Source: Nelumbo lutea
Taxonomy: Eukaryota; Streptophyta; Magnoliopsida; Proteales; Nelumbonaceae
Length of the DNA stretch: 64,000 bases
Assembly (NCBI GenBank): GCA_022828595.1
Contig: JAKGHH010000002.1
Location: forward strand, 85,838,076 to 85,902,075
Direction: 5' to 3'
Positions 1 through 11,238 of the stretch are shown one piece after another (within the stretch, counting starts at the first letter, position 1; every line of letters starts with the position of its first letter). A model generated the notes under the pieces. It did not search any database. It was given only the letters and a program-made list of their open reading frames with translations, and had not been told where the DNA came from. Made by a program: the position numbers and the translations under genes.

Positions 1-558
1 ACAAATGGCCTATCCGAGGTCACCAACAAGACAATCTTGGATGGACTGAAGACCATACTAGACCGAGCCAAAGGATTATAGGTTGATGAGCTAAACAGTG
101 TCCTCTAGGCATACCGAACCACACCTCGGACAACCACAGGAGAGACCCCATTTTGCCTGACCTACAGTACAGAAGCAGTTATCCCAGTAGAGACCGGCCA
201 GCCGACACTTTGAACTGAAGCATATAGTGAAGCCAAGAATAATGAATCACTTAGAGAAAACCTAGATCTCCTAGAAGAAGCCTGGGAGCAAGCACAGATT
301 AGGGTGGTTGCCTACCATCAATGAGTGGCCCATTACTACAACTCAAAAGTGAAAGAAAGACACTATCGAGAGGGAGACCTCATCCCGAGGAAGGTGATGG
401 TCCCCAAACCTGGAGTAGGAAAGCTAGGCCCCAACTAGAAAGGCCCCTACAGGATCAAGCAAGTCATCGGCACTAACACCTTTCATTTGGAACATTTAGA
501 TGGAAGACCGATCCCTCAGACATGGAACTTGGAGAACCACCTGATGTACTATAGATGA
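1..558 (+). pseudogene. pol: Gypsy (Tat) integrase C-terminal part, end of pol
   Basis: In frame 1 this encodes the end of a gypsy integrase: a GLSEVTNKTILDGLK stretch containing the third catalytic acid (E), then the [22 protein letters not shown] block and the C-terminal barrel (KVMVPKPG, NWKGPYRI, LENHLMYYR) with the normal stop at 556-558. Integrase inserts the cDNA copy into host DNA. The frame is broken by stops at 79-81, 106-108, 322-324 and 436-438. Three stand where the family has Trp (TGG to TAG) and one where it has Arg (CGA to TGA). There is no frameshift in the visible part. Protease, RT and RNase H lie outside the window. Confidence 0.9.
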
Positions 559-1125
559 CTGTAAGCTTAGCGTGTGTTCTTACTAAGTCTCTAAGACCCC
601 TCGGCTTCGCAACTGGCCAAGATGCATAGCCTCTCCCGAGGACCATGGACTCAGCTTTGCCTAAGCAACCACGGGAGGAAGGGAGCTAGTTAAGCTTTAG
701 TGCTGCCTTGGCCTCTCCCCCACATTTCATTTGGCCACCTTGGCCTTGCCTAAGTGAACACTTAGAGGGAATTAGGCTAGGTGAGCCGCACTTTGGTTGT
801 GTGGCTCTACCTCAGCCTCTCCCTCCTAACAACCCAAGGTGTGCGTATAACGAGCCAGCACAAGCTACTTTTTGTGTGCCTTGTGGTCTCATCGTTGGAA
901 GGGGCGGGGACCCCTCGGTAAAGAAAGAAGAAAGAATAAGTAAAGAAAGAAGAAAGAAAGGAAGAACACAATGCATAGAACAAAAAGAATACAATGTACA
1001 AAAAGAATACTTGATTTTTCATTATACTTCAAGTATTGGGCCTCTACAAAAAGTTTTATGGCCTCTTAGGCTGAACACATTTACAATCACAAAAAGAAAA
1101 AAAAAAGAGAAAGCAGAGAAGGCCA
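559..1125. other. Spacer between convergent pol and antisense gene of Tat-0
   Basis: This non-coding stretch lies between the pol stop (558, plus strand) and the stop of the antisense accessory gene (1126, minus strand). The second half (about 900-1110) is A-rich on the plus strand with GAAAGAAG-type runs. An open frame at 708-1142 has no recognisable domain and I regard it as chance. Such a convergent arrangement would need transcript ends for both genes here, but no poly(A) signal can be assigned with confidence. Confidence 0.5.
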
Positions 1126-1158
1126 CTAAGTGTCACCACTAGCCAGAGGAGGAGTAGA
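1126..1158 (-). pseudogene. Antisense accessory gene of Tat-0, last codons (split by copia-1)
   Basis: Read on the minus strand, the exon at 10311-10885 continues, after skipping copia-1 and one GTAGA copy, into TPPLASGDT followed by a TAG stop (1126-1128). This is the C-terminus of the antisense coiled-coil protein gene. The join shows copia-1 inserted inside the last exon, ten codons before the stop. The stop assignment depends on the frame holding across the junction, which the target duplication supports. Confidence 0.6.
1154..1158. repeat. Left target-site duplication of copia-1 (GTAGA)
   Basis: GTAGA directly precedes the TG of the left LTR, and the same five bases follow the CA of the right LTR at 10306-10310. 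Five-bp duplications are normal for copia integration. Confidence 0.93.
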
Positions 1159-3016
1159 TGAAGGGAGTGAGAGATCCATTGTAAGGACGCCCAAAGATTG
1201 CGGAATAAGGGGCGAATTTCAAAAAATTTTCCTCTCCCTTCAACTGAGAATCGCATTCCCTATTTAGAAAATCATATTTTCAATGATCATTCTTGAACCA
1301 TAAACTGAACCAGATCTGAACCAAAACGAGTAGGAGAGGATTATACCTGATATGGAGAAATAGTATCCTCCAACAAAGGTGTTCACGCCCAAGAAGGATC
1401 CAAAGACTGCTCCTACTGAAGATGGCGCAGTGCAGGATGGAGCAAATTCAGCAGTGTTCTTCTCCAAGAACTCTGTCCTTCGTAAGAAACAGCAGAATGG
1501 CACGTAAGCACAGCTTCCTATCGATTCTTTCTCAAAGAACTGATGTCAGGATTGAATCTTGACTTCTCCCACAGCTGGAGATCGAACGGGCAAACAGGGA
1601 CGGGCAAACAAGGGCGGCAAGAACAGGGAGGTGACAAGAAAGAATTCTGCAAGGATGCTTAATTCTTCCTTCTGTGATTTCAGCACTCTAGAGGATGTGA
1701 ATATCTCATTCTTCTAAAAGCTGCCACCCCCTCCTTCTTTTGTTAACCTAAAGGATCAGCTCCTAATCCAATTAGGAGCTGCTTATCCAAATCATATTTG
1801 GATTAGCCTTCTCTTCAGGTGACAAGGATAAACCCTTATCTTATCTGCAGATTAGATTAGCTTTCTCCTCATCTCATTAGGAGGTTTCTAGATCTGAATC
1901 ACATTCAAATCTGGAATCTCTAAGTGGATAGGGTCAAGACCCTATCCTATCTACTAATCTATCTCAGAATTCGCCCCATAATTAACTAATTAAATAGCCC
2001 AGTTCGAAATGGGCTTTAGGCCCATTAAGATTATGTGCTCACTTAACCTTCCTAACTACTGCCCAGTTGGGCTTCCTTGTATGGCATGGGACCCAAGCTT
2101 TGATTTACACATCAGCCACATGGGTTTGGCCCAGTCTTTGTTACAAGGCCTAGCCGAATACACTGCTATGGACAGTGCACCCCTTGAAACCCATCAAATG
2201 GGCCCTATGGGCCCAACACTTACCCTAAGTGGTCCCTGGGCCAAACCACCTTTTAACACCCAGGGACTATGGGTAGATGCAAGATTAGCCCATTAGGTAA
2301 TATCCTTAATGGTCTTACACTTAACCTCTCAGCCCATAATGATCATACACTGCCCGACAAGAGAGGACCTCTCCCTCGGCTGCAAGGAACAGTGTTGCAC
2401 TCTCTACTTGTACGGATCCCGGTAATTAAAACCTTTTGCAAACCTTTTAGAAACCATTATATACATACTTTTACCTTTGTCTGACAAAGGGGTTGATCCT
2501 GTCACTATGATCACCACTTAGATGAATTCTCAGACTGTTCCAACATACCCAGGTTTTGACCCCCGCTAAGGATCTCACTGATTGATACATCAAAGACAGC
2601 CCAATCCGACACCTAGTGTAGTATCATAATCGAGTCTAGGGGTCGGGTGCAACTTTCCAGTTTTGTCCATCAATCTCCAAGGTCCAGGGCAATACTGGAA
2701 ATCTGGTCCAGTTCATAGATTCAATTAATCCTACATTGTATGTGCTTAGGGTCTCACCCTGGTAGCTGAGACAGGCCACCCCAACTGACTTGGTGGCACC
2801 ACAGTGTCAGTCTTGTTAGGATAGGTCTCCCCAAACCGACCCATTGGCTGTTAACATTCTAAACTAACACGATTCTCATTAAGTGTCCAGTTTAAGGGGA
2901 TTACACATAAACATACCAAAGGAACATGAATCAAATATGCACTTTTATTCATTTACAATAAACTCATAAAGTATATCATTCTGATTGAAGCTAAGGGCAT
3001 ACAAAACTGTCTAACA
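1159..3016 (-). repeat. copia-1 3' LTR (left, 1858 bp)
   Basis: Starts TGAAGGGAG and ends CTAACA in plus coordinates (sense TGTTAG...CCTTCA). It aligns along its length with 8675-10305. It keeps a stretch of about 314 bp (about 1738-2051) that is missing from the right LTR and lacks about 97 bp present there (around 9661-9757). An open frame at 2009-2296 is LTR sequence, not a gene. Confidence 0.93.
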
Positions 3017-3032
3017 GCTCCCACTTGCACTT
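3017..3032 (-). promoter_or_regulatory. Polypurine tract of copia-1
   Basis: Directly next to the 3' LTR. Read on the minus strand it is AAGTGCAAGTGGGAGC, the usual copia AAGTGGGAG type, which primes plus-strand DNA synthesis. It overlaps the pol stop codon by two bases. Confidence 0.8.
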
Positions 3033-6000
3033 AGGTCCAATCAGGTACAAGCCGGAGTCCCATGCTTTCCACGTGTTTCTCAAACACTTTCTGTAATAGT
3101 GGCTTCGTCAATGGGTCTGCTACAATTTCCGCTAACGCTACCTTTTGAATCAGGACGTCCCCTCTACCAACAATCTCCTGCAATACGTGGTACTTCCTCT
3201 CGATGTGCTTCGACTTTGAGTGGGCTCATGGCTCCTTAGCATGAGCAATGGCTCCATTGTTGTCACACAACAATGGGATGGGTGATATGCTGGACGGAAG
3301 TACTCCTAACTCGTGAATGAACTTCTTCATCCACACGGCTTCTTTGGCAGCCTCACTTGTGGCAATGTACTTGGCCTCGGTCATGGAGCCTGTAGTGGAA
3401 CCCTGTTTGCTACTTTTCCAACACACAGCACACGATCCTATCGTGAAAATATATCCAGATGTAGACTTTCTATAATCTGGATCCGACTGGAAATCGGCAT
3501 TTGTATACCCTTGGATCTGTAGTGAGCTACCGTCGAATACTAGACAAAACTCTTTTGTCCTTCGAAGGTACTTAAGTATGTTCTTCATAACAGTCCAGTG
3601 CTCCTACCCTGGGTTGGCCTTAAATCTACTTACTACACTGCCTGAGCAATGTCAAGACGAGTGCACAGCATGGCATACATAGGGAACGTCTTTCATGCCA
3701 TCAATCTCCTCAGAAGTCTTGGGAGACATCTTCTTGGAGAGAGTGACTCTGAGCCTGAAAGGAACATTTCCTTTCTTGGAGTTTTCCATGCTATATCTTT
3801 TGACTATTTTTTCAATGTAAGTAGATTGGGATAATCCTATTATCCGCTTTGATCTATCTCTATATAGTCGAAGACCCAATATATAGGAGGCTTCTCCAAG
3901 GTCTTTCATGGAGAATTGCTGTGAAAGCCATACCTTCACCGTAGTGAACATTTCTACATCATTCCCAATGAGTAGAATGTCATCTACATACAGAACCAAG
4001 AAGGTAACCTTATCTCCACTGTACTTCCTGTAGACACAAGGTTCATCCGGATTCTACTTGAAGTCAAACGATTTGACAGTAGAGTGAAAACATATGTTCC
4101 AACTTCTAGAAACTTGCTTAAGTCCATAAATGGATCTATTAAATTTACATACCTTGTTTTCCTGACTTGCAGCAATGAAGCCTTGCATCTGCTGCATATA
4201 GATATCTTCAGTAAGATCTCCATTCAGGAATGCAGTTTTGACATCCATCTGCCAAATCTCATAATCATGGTATGCCGCTACAGCTAACAGGATCCTAATG
4301 GATTTAAGCATGGCCACAGGTGAAAAGGTTTCCTCATAATCGATGCCCTCTTTCTGAGTGTACCCTTTCGCCACCAGACGAGCTTTGAAGGTCTCAACCC
4401 TACCATCGAGGCCCTTCTTCCTCTTGTAAATCCATTTTCAACCAATTTCTTTTACCCCAGAGGGCAGATCTACTAGAGTCCAGACTTCATTGGTCTCCAT
4501 TGGGTCCATCTTTGCTCTCATGGCCTCTACCCACTTCTGGGAATCTATGTCCAACATAGCTTTCGCGTAAGTTACAAAATCCTCCTCACTAGTCAAGGTT
4601 TCCACCAGGTAACTATCCTGGTCATAACCATAATGGACTAGTGCCCTGGATACCCGAGTGGATCTTCTAGGTTGGTCACTACCTGGAACTTGTGGGACAT
4701 CTCCCACTGCTCCTGGGCTCTCCTCATCAAGAACAACTTCCTGACGATGGGTGTCCAGGATATAGTCAGTTTTCAAGAATTGTGCATTTCGACTATAGAA
4801 CAATTTCTGCTCACTTGGGTCATAGAATAGGTAACCTATAGAGTCTTTTGGGTAGCCTACAAATAGGCAACGACTGGTTTTGGATTCCAACTTGTCTGCA
4901 CTCGTTCTTTTAACGTGTGCTGGACAACCCCAAATCTTCAAGTGTCTAACACTTGATTTCTTTCCGGTCCAAAGTTCATATGGAGTATTCGGAACTGATT
5001 TGGTTGGAACCCAATTCAGCACGTAAATCATAGTCTCTAATGTGTAACCCCAAAAAGATGTGGGTAACTCTGAGTGTATGAGAAGTGACCGGACCATATC
5101 TAAAAGGGTCCTATTCCTCCTCTCTGAAACACCATTAAGTTGTGGTGTAGCAGGAGGAGCTAATTGTGATACTATCCCATTTTCTTTTAAGTAGTCCCTG
5201 AATTCGTCAGAGAGATACTTGCCACCTCGATTTGATCGAAGGGCTTTAATTTCTCTCCCTAACTGTTTCTTGATCTCTTGCCTAAATTCTTTGAACTTTT
5301 TAAAGGATTCAGACTTGTGTCTCATTAGGTACACGTAACCGTATCATGAAAAATCATCTACGAAGGTGATGAAATACACGTGTTGATTCCATGTCCTAAC
5401 ACTCAAGGGACCACATACATCAGTATGTATTAGGTCAAGTGTGCCTGTACATCTTTCAGGCTTACCGTTAAATGGTCATTTCGTCATCTTGCCTTGTAGG
5501 CAAGGCTCACAGGTGGGAAGATCTTCTATGGTTAGAAAGTCCAAGGGACCATCCTTTACCAACCTTGTGATTCGGTCAACACTGATGTGGCCAAGTCAGT
5601 AATGCCACAGACACATGGGATTAACTTTATCACAGGCTCTCTTCTTGGGGATTTCAGCCGATGTAGTTTTGGTTATGTTAGTTTCTAGAGAAGGATGTAG
5701 AACGTAGAGATCGTTCTCCAGTTCCTCGTATGCGATGAATCTGTTATTTCTTTTAATAGTAATCGTATCACTAAAGAAGATAGAATAACCATCTGCAAAC
5801 AATTTTGAGACAGAAATCAAATTTCTCCTTAAATTTTGTACATAAAAACAATCTCTCAATACTATAATTCCTTCTCTAAAAAGCAACTCCACGGTTCCTA
5901 TGGCCACGGCTACAACAGTTGCAGTAGTCCCCAAGTAGAGTGTGACTTCTCCTTCACTCAGCCTTTTGCTTACCTTGAACCCTTGCAGTGAGTTATACGC

Positions 6001-6870
6001 ATGAGTTGAAGCCCCGGAGTCAATACACCAGGACATAGAAGCTACCAATAAATTGGTTTCTATAACACAAGTTTCAAAATTACCATTCTTGGATTCCAGG
6101 TAGGCAGGACAGTTTCTTTTCCAGTGGTCGATATTCTTGCAGAAGTGACAAGCATCCGATGCTTTGTCTTTCTTCTGCTTCTTGCCCTTAGTGGCTTTCT
6201 TCTGATGCTTCTTTGCCTTCCTCTTTCTCTTGCCTATCTTGCTAGCTTCAACAAGCATAGCTACGGGCTCATCCTTTTTAATTAATTCTTCAACTCTTTG
6301 CAACATATTTCTGAGCTCTTGTAGGCTGACATTCAGCTTGTTCATGTTATAGTTCATGATGAATGGATTAAACGGAGGAGGCAAAGAATTAAGGATAGCA
6401 TCTATTTGGGTCACAAGGTCCAACCCGGATCCAAGAGCCTCTAGTTCGTTGATATATCCCATCATCCGAAGACAATGATCATGAACTTGTTGGCCCTTGG
6501 TCATTTGTGTGGTCATGAACTATTTCAAGACCATCTGTTGAGTAGAACGATTATGCTCTTCATACATCGTCCTGAGACTATCCAATATGTCCTTGGAAAG
6601 TTCGATCTGATCGAACTACCTCTGTATTGGGTTGTCCAGCGAGGCAATGATGTAACATCGGGCAAGGGAGTTTCTCTCCTCCCATTCCTGATAGTCTCTC
6701 CTTCGGGCCTTAGAAGCTCTATCACCCGGACTCTCCGGGGCATGATTCTTTGCCACTTTGTCTAGCTTTTCAGAAGCTAGGACCAGCATAAGGTTCCTGT
6801 ACCAGTCGGCATAGTTTGGGCCCTTCAACTTGTTGTCATCAAGCAATTTTGCAAATGATCCGTTTGCCAT
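3031..6870 (-). pseudogene. gag-pol: copia-1 gag-pol polyprotein, single frame, eight in-frame stops
   Basis: 1280 codons from the ATG at 6870 (protein start MANGSFAKLL) to the TAA at 3031-3033, all in one frame. Order: gag (UBN2-like, about 6870-6250), CCHC zinc knuckle CHFCKNIDHWKRNC, protease CIDSGAS (near 6030), GAG-pre-integrase LWHY, integrase (HTDVCGP; SNRGGKY where SDxGGEY is usual; [11 protein letters not shown]), RT (MDVKTAFLNGDL; YVDD intact near 3985), RNase H ending near 3226 and a C-terminus ending PDWT. Stops lie at 6616, 6520, 5596, 5476, 5344, 4438, 4054 and 3652. There are no frameshifts. Comparison with copia-3 shows TGG or CGA or CAG as the parent codon for at least three. 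The second integrase catalytic Asp reads Asn (GAT to AAT), also in copia-3. An in-frame upstream Met at 6888 is less likely. Confidence 0.95.
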
Positions 6871-8674
6871 TTTCTGATAAAAGAGCAAACATCAGTCCAC
6901 AACCATATTTGATTCATGTTCATTTCATAGATATGGATTTTAATCTACGTTCCATTTCCATTTATTCATCTCTGAGATTTCCCTCCTTTCTCAGTGATAG
7001 AGAGTACAGGTTGTCTCTGGAAATGTGAGAAATCACATAGGGTGCATGGAGCCAACTGTTTTAGCTGCATAACCCCACCACCTTTCTGTGAAGGATCATA
7101 TCCACTCATCATATGAGTTTTCACTTTGGCCTCTGTCAGACAAGGTTCAGAGCCAATTTCAGGTAAACCTTTCTGTCCAGTGAGTACTTACCCATCATAT
7201 TCGTGAACGCCAAGGTACTGTGAGAGAGTTCCCATTTTCTGATGAAGCCCCTCTCACATCGGTCTATGACGCCCCTATCATCTTATGAAACACTTAGACA
7301 AGCCCAACAGCAAATGGATAGCCCATTTTCTGGTGCGTTTCCTCATTGCTGAAGGACCCATCCTCATGCTAATGATGGAAGGCCTTTAGAGAATTCATCA
7401 TATGAATCTCCCTATCACATGCACTCATATTAGTTGGAGGTAACAGTTAATTACATCCTAGTTCTAATTTTAGGTCAAACCAAAGTGGCTCCCACTGACT
7501 TTCATAAAGCCAAATTTCGGTGGGCCTAAATCGGCTAGGGTTCTGCACGTGATCTCTTGATGAGGTGTGGGGCCCACCACTGAGGGAGGTCATCCAATGA
7601 CCAAAAGGGACACCATGGCCAATGATGTGCATTCAGCCATGGTGTGCACAAGAGCCACTATCGATTGAGCATGGGCCAAGCACTTATGCCCATGTACGTA
7701 GCACATCACACATCCATGCATCTTATGTAGGGATAAATTGATCCAATCAATTAATCATCTGTAAGGCCCATTTGAAGTCCATTTTAAATTCATAATATTA
7801 ACCATTAGTATTATCTAGGTATATGGGTCAAATGGTTCAGCCCATATAGCTTTATGTGTTAAGTGGGCTTTTAGTAGTTTTAACTATTTAAAACTGGGCC
7901 TTTACAGGTTGGGCCAAATTAACCATTTATTTAAATATCAATTCTTAGGCCCATTAGTGGAAAAATTAGGGCTGACTTTCAGCTTTGATTAAACCCTAGA
8001 TTCGGTCCAAACAGTTTGAACCAATCTTGGTTCGAATGGGTCTAGGGTTTGATCTTTAATTAAATCTTTAATTCAAGAAAATAATCTGAAATTAAATACT
8101 GATAAAAGAAAATCAAGAATCAGTCAAACAGGGCTGTTCACACAATCCATCCTACAAAATAGAGGTTAGATCACAATTTGCAGTTTCATAAACTGCAAAT
8201 CGCAGATTGTAATTCTCCCATCCGCGAAATCTCCTTCTCTACGAAATCTCCTTTTCTGCGCCGCCATCTTCGATCCAAAATTAAAAATAAATAGAAATCC
8301 TATTTTTATTAATGATTACATCAAATCGAATACCTATACATTCAGTCTAAAAATTAAAAAAAAAAATTATAGACCAAATGTAACAAAAAAATCTAAAATT
8401 CTACAAATTCCCAGGTTCCCTGCGCAAATCAAGATTTCAATCTCCTCTTGTACGAACAGCCTATAAATCAAGAAAATCATGAAGAACAGTTCTAAATAAT
8501 AATCAGATTTATATAAAATTAATTTCAGATTATTCGCCTATTAATTTTGGGAACAAATTTCCCAAAACCCATATCTGCGCAAATCGGGTAGAACGCCTTC
8601 AGCCCATTTCCATTTGCACAGGTTCAGATCTGAAACAAATTGGTTCAAGAATTGAACCAAGGCTCTGGTACCAC
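6871..8674 (-). other. copia-1 5' leader between PBS and gag, non-coding
   Basis: About 1.8 kb without a supported gene. It aligns in reverse with the copia-2 leader (62483-64000): both carry the CAGAAAATGGGCTATCC motif, the TGATGTGCATTCAGCCATGG region and the AT-rich part next to the PBS. Conservation between copies suggests a leader role such as packaging or translation control, but this is inference. Short open frames here (for example 7447-7632) look like chance. Confidence 0.7.
8661..8673 (-). promoter_or_regulatory. Primer-binding site of copia-1 (initiator Met tRNA type)
   Basis: On the minus strand, one base inside the 5' LTR, the sequence is TGGTACCAGAGCC, close to the classical copia TGGTATCAGAGC complementary to the 3' end of initiator tRNA-Met. 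One change (T to C) is visible. Confidence 0.85.
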
Positions 8675-10305
8675 TGAAGGGAGTGAGAGATCCATTGTAT
8701 GGATGCCCAAAGATTGCGGAATAAGGGGCGAATTTTAAAAATTTTTCCTCTCCCTTCAACTGGGAATCACATTCCCTATTTAGAAAATCATATTTTCAAG
8801 GATCATTCTTGAACCATAAACTAAACCAGATCTGAACCAAAAGGAGTAGGAGAAAATTATACTTGATATGGAGAAATAGTATCCCCCAACAAAGGTGTTC
8901 ATGCCCAAGAAAGGATCCAAAGACTGCTCCCACTGAAGATGGCGCAATGCAGGATGGAGCAGATTCAGTAGTGTTCTTCTCTAAGAACGCTGTCCTTCGC
9001 AAGAAACAGCAGGATGGCATGTGAGCACAGCTTCCTATTGATTCTTTCTCAAAGAACTGATGTTAGGATCAAATCTTGACTTCTCCCACAGTTGGAGATC
9101 GAACTGGCAAATAGGGGCGGCAAGAACAGGGAGGCGGCAAGAAAGAATTTTGCAGGGATGCTTAATTCTTCCTCCTGTGATTTCAGCACTCTAGAGGATG
9201 TGAATATCTCATTCTTCTAAAAGTTGCCGCCCCCTCCTTCCTAACTGCTACCTAGTTGGGCTTCCTTGTATGGTGTGGGACCCAAGCACTGATCTACACA
9301 TTAGCCACATGGGTTCGGCCCAGTCTTTGTTACAAGGCTTGGTCGAATACACTGTTATGGACAGTGCACCCCCTGAAACCCATCAAATGGGCTCTATGAG
9401 CCCAACACTTACCCTAAGTGATCCCTAGGCCAAGCCACCTTGTAACACCCAGGGACTATGGGCAGATGCAAAATTAGCCCATCAGGTATTATCCTCAATG
9501 GTCTTACACTTAACCTCTCAGCCCATAATGATCATACACTGCTCGACAAGAGAGGACCTCTCCCTCAGCTGCAAGGAACAGCATTGCACTCTCTACTTGT
9601 ATGGATCCCGGGAATAAAACCTTTTGCAAACCTTTTAGAAACCATTATATACATACTTTTATATCTCATATAAAATATATTTTGCCAAACAAATCTCAAC
9701 AACTGAAATCGGCTGCCGGCAGTCTTGGTTTCCATCAATGAGAGTGCATCCCCGATCATTACCTTTGTCCGACAAAGGGTCTCATCTTGTCACTATGATC
9801 ACCCACTCAGATGAATTCTCAAACTATCCCAACATACCCAGGTTTTGTCCCCTGCTAAGGATCTCACTGATTGATACATCAAAGATAGCCCAATCTGACA
9901 CCTAGTGTAGTATCATAATCGAGTCTAGGGGTCGAGTGTAACTTTCCAGTTTTGCCCATCAATCCCCAAGGTCCAGGGCACTACTAGAAATCTGGTCCAA
10001 TTCATAGATTCAATTAATCCTACACTGTATATTTCTAGGGTCTCACCCTGGAAGCTGAGACAGACCACTCCAATCGACTTGGTGGCACCATAGTGTCAAC
10101 CTTGTCAGGATAGGTCTCCCTAGACCGACCCACTGGTTGTGAACATTCTAAACTAACATGAGTCTCATTAAGTGTCCAGTTTAAGGGGATTACATAGAAA
10201 CATACCAAGGGAACATGAATCAAATATGCACTTTTATTCATTTACAATAAACTCATAAAGTACATCATTCTGGCTGAAGCTAAGGGCATACAAAACTATC
10301 TAACA
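8675..10305 (-). repeat. copia-1 5' LTR (right, 1631 bp)
   Basis: Starts TGAAGGGAG and ends CTAACA (plus coordinates), matching 1159-3016. It lacks a block of about 314 bp that the left LTR keeps; CCTTC stands at both deletion edges in the left LTR. That missing block corresponds to the part of the LTR that holds the TATA box in copia-2, so this 5' LTR may be promoterless. Confidence 0.93.
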
Positions 10306-10310
10306 GTAGA
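10306..10310. repeat. Right target-site duplication of copia-1 (GTAGA)
   Basis: Exact copy of 1154-1158 directly after the LTR end CTAACA. Confidence 0.93.
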
Positions 10311-11235
10311 TACCTCGATGCCTTCAACAGCCTCATCAACAATAGCAACCGAAGCTGAAGGAGAGTCAGGGATCAACTTTAGCCCATCAACCTCGAACTC
10401 GGGCATCACTTGCTGGATGACCCTCTTACTGTCCTCGATCCCGTCAAGATAGCTCGAAGAAGCATACTCGGCAATGGCATGCTAGTACTTGAGAGACCAC
10501 TTGAAAGTCTCCACCGCTTCGGCCACCCACCTTTCAACCTTAGATGCCCACCTATCCACCTCGGCCACCTATTTCTCAGCCTCAGCCGCCCGCTTGTTTG
10601 CCTTGACAGCTCGTTCCTTGGCCCGCTTCACCCTCCAGTCGGACTCTATGGAGAGGCTATTGAGATGAGCCCTCTCCTCCTTAGATGTCTTCAGCACCTC
10701 TTGCAGCTTGTCGAGGTGAGCCCCAGGGTCACCCATTGCTGCTACTCGTCCTTGTGGTCAGCCCTGAACTTGTCTCGGTTGCTCTCGGCGGTGGCAGTCT
10801 TCACTTGGAGCTTTTCGTTAATCTTCTCCAAGCACTCCAAGGTGAGGCCCATTCGATCTCGTAGGCCAACGAAGTGGCAGCAGACCTGCATCAAGTGCTA
10901 CTAGTAATGCCATAACAAAAAAAAATGAGGGGGGAGGGGTAATCACGAAGAGAAAAAGGCAAGGAACATACCTCGGCCACGTGGTAGAGCCCCTCATTGT
11001 AAACGAACTGGGGGTCACTCTGCTTCATGTCGAAGCGATCCCTTGGTAGAATCACCCTGCTCATCAAGGCCTTCCCAACCCCCTTCTCTGTAATAGAATC
11101 CCCCCATTGGATAGACCAATGGGGGCGGAAAACTTTCATGGGCTGCCCGACCTCTTCGGTAGCCCCTCGCAAGGAAGTAGGGGTAGATGCGGTCCCCTAG
11201 GGTACCCCTTTGTATGGGGCTTCTTCAGCGTAGCA
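10311..11235 (-). pseudogene. Antisense accessory gene of Tat-0 (coiled-coil protein, two exons visible)
   Basis: Minus strand, opposite to Tat-0 pol. The upstream exon (about 11235-10972) encodes a segment with LMSRVILPRDRF and YNEGLYHVAE. A GT donor at 10971 and an AG acceptor at 10887-10886 bound an intron of about 86 bp. The downstream exon (10885-10311) encodes a long helical, charged region with ERAVKANKRAAEAE and VERWVAEAVETFKW, then MPEFEVDGLKLIPDSPS, and continues to 1126 beyond copia-1. One frameshift (near 10740) and several stops are present. The layout matches the last two exons of the antisense gene in Tat-2 (48984-49879). Such proteins are usually annotated as putative plant transposon or gypsy-type transposon proteins; their function is unknown. 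The N-terminal domain is missing, presumably lost with the junction at 11235. Confidence 0.65.
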
Positions 11236-11238
11236 CTA

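Larger units (their letters stand above)
1159..10305 (-). mobile_element. copia-1: complete Ty1/copia element, minus strand
   Basis: This is a 9147-bp element with two LTRs, matching 5-bp target duplications, a primer-binding site inside the right (5') LTR, a polypurine tract inside the left (3') LTR, and one gag-pol frame in copia order: gag, protease, integrase, RT, RNase H. The 5' leader of about 1.8 kb (6871-8674) is long. It inserted into the antisense gene of Tat-0. Three relatives of the family lie in this window: copia-3, copia-4 and copia-2. The polyprotein has only in-frame stops, so the copy is dead but structurally whole. I do not assign the copia lineage; LTRs near 1.6-1.9 kb put it among the large copia types. 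Confidence 0.95.

Noticed and set aside
708..1142. 144-codon ORF
   Set aside because: No domain; overlaps the end of the antisense gene; A-rich spacer of Tat-0.
10410..10904. 164-codon plus-strand ORF
   Set aside because: Shadow of the antisense coiled-coil exon on the minus strand, which has the better protein features and splice sites.
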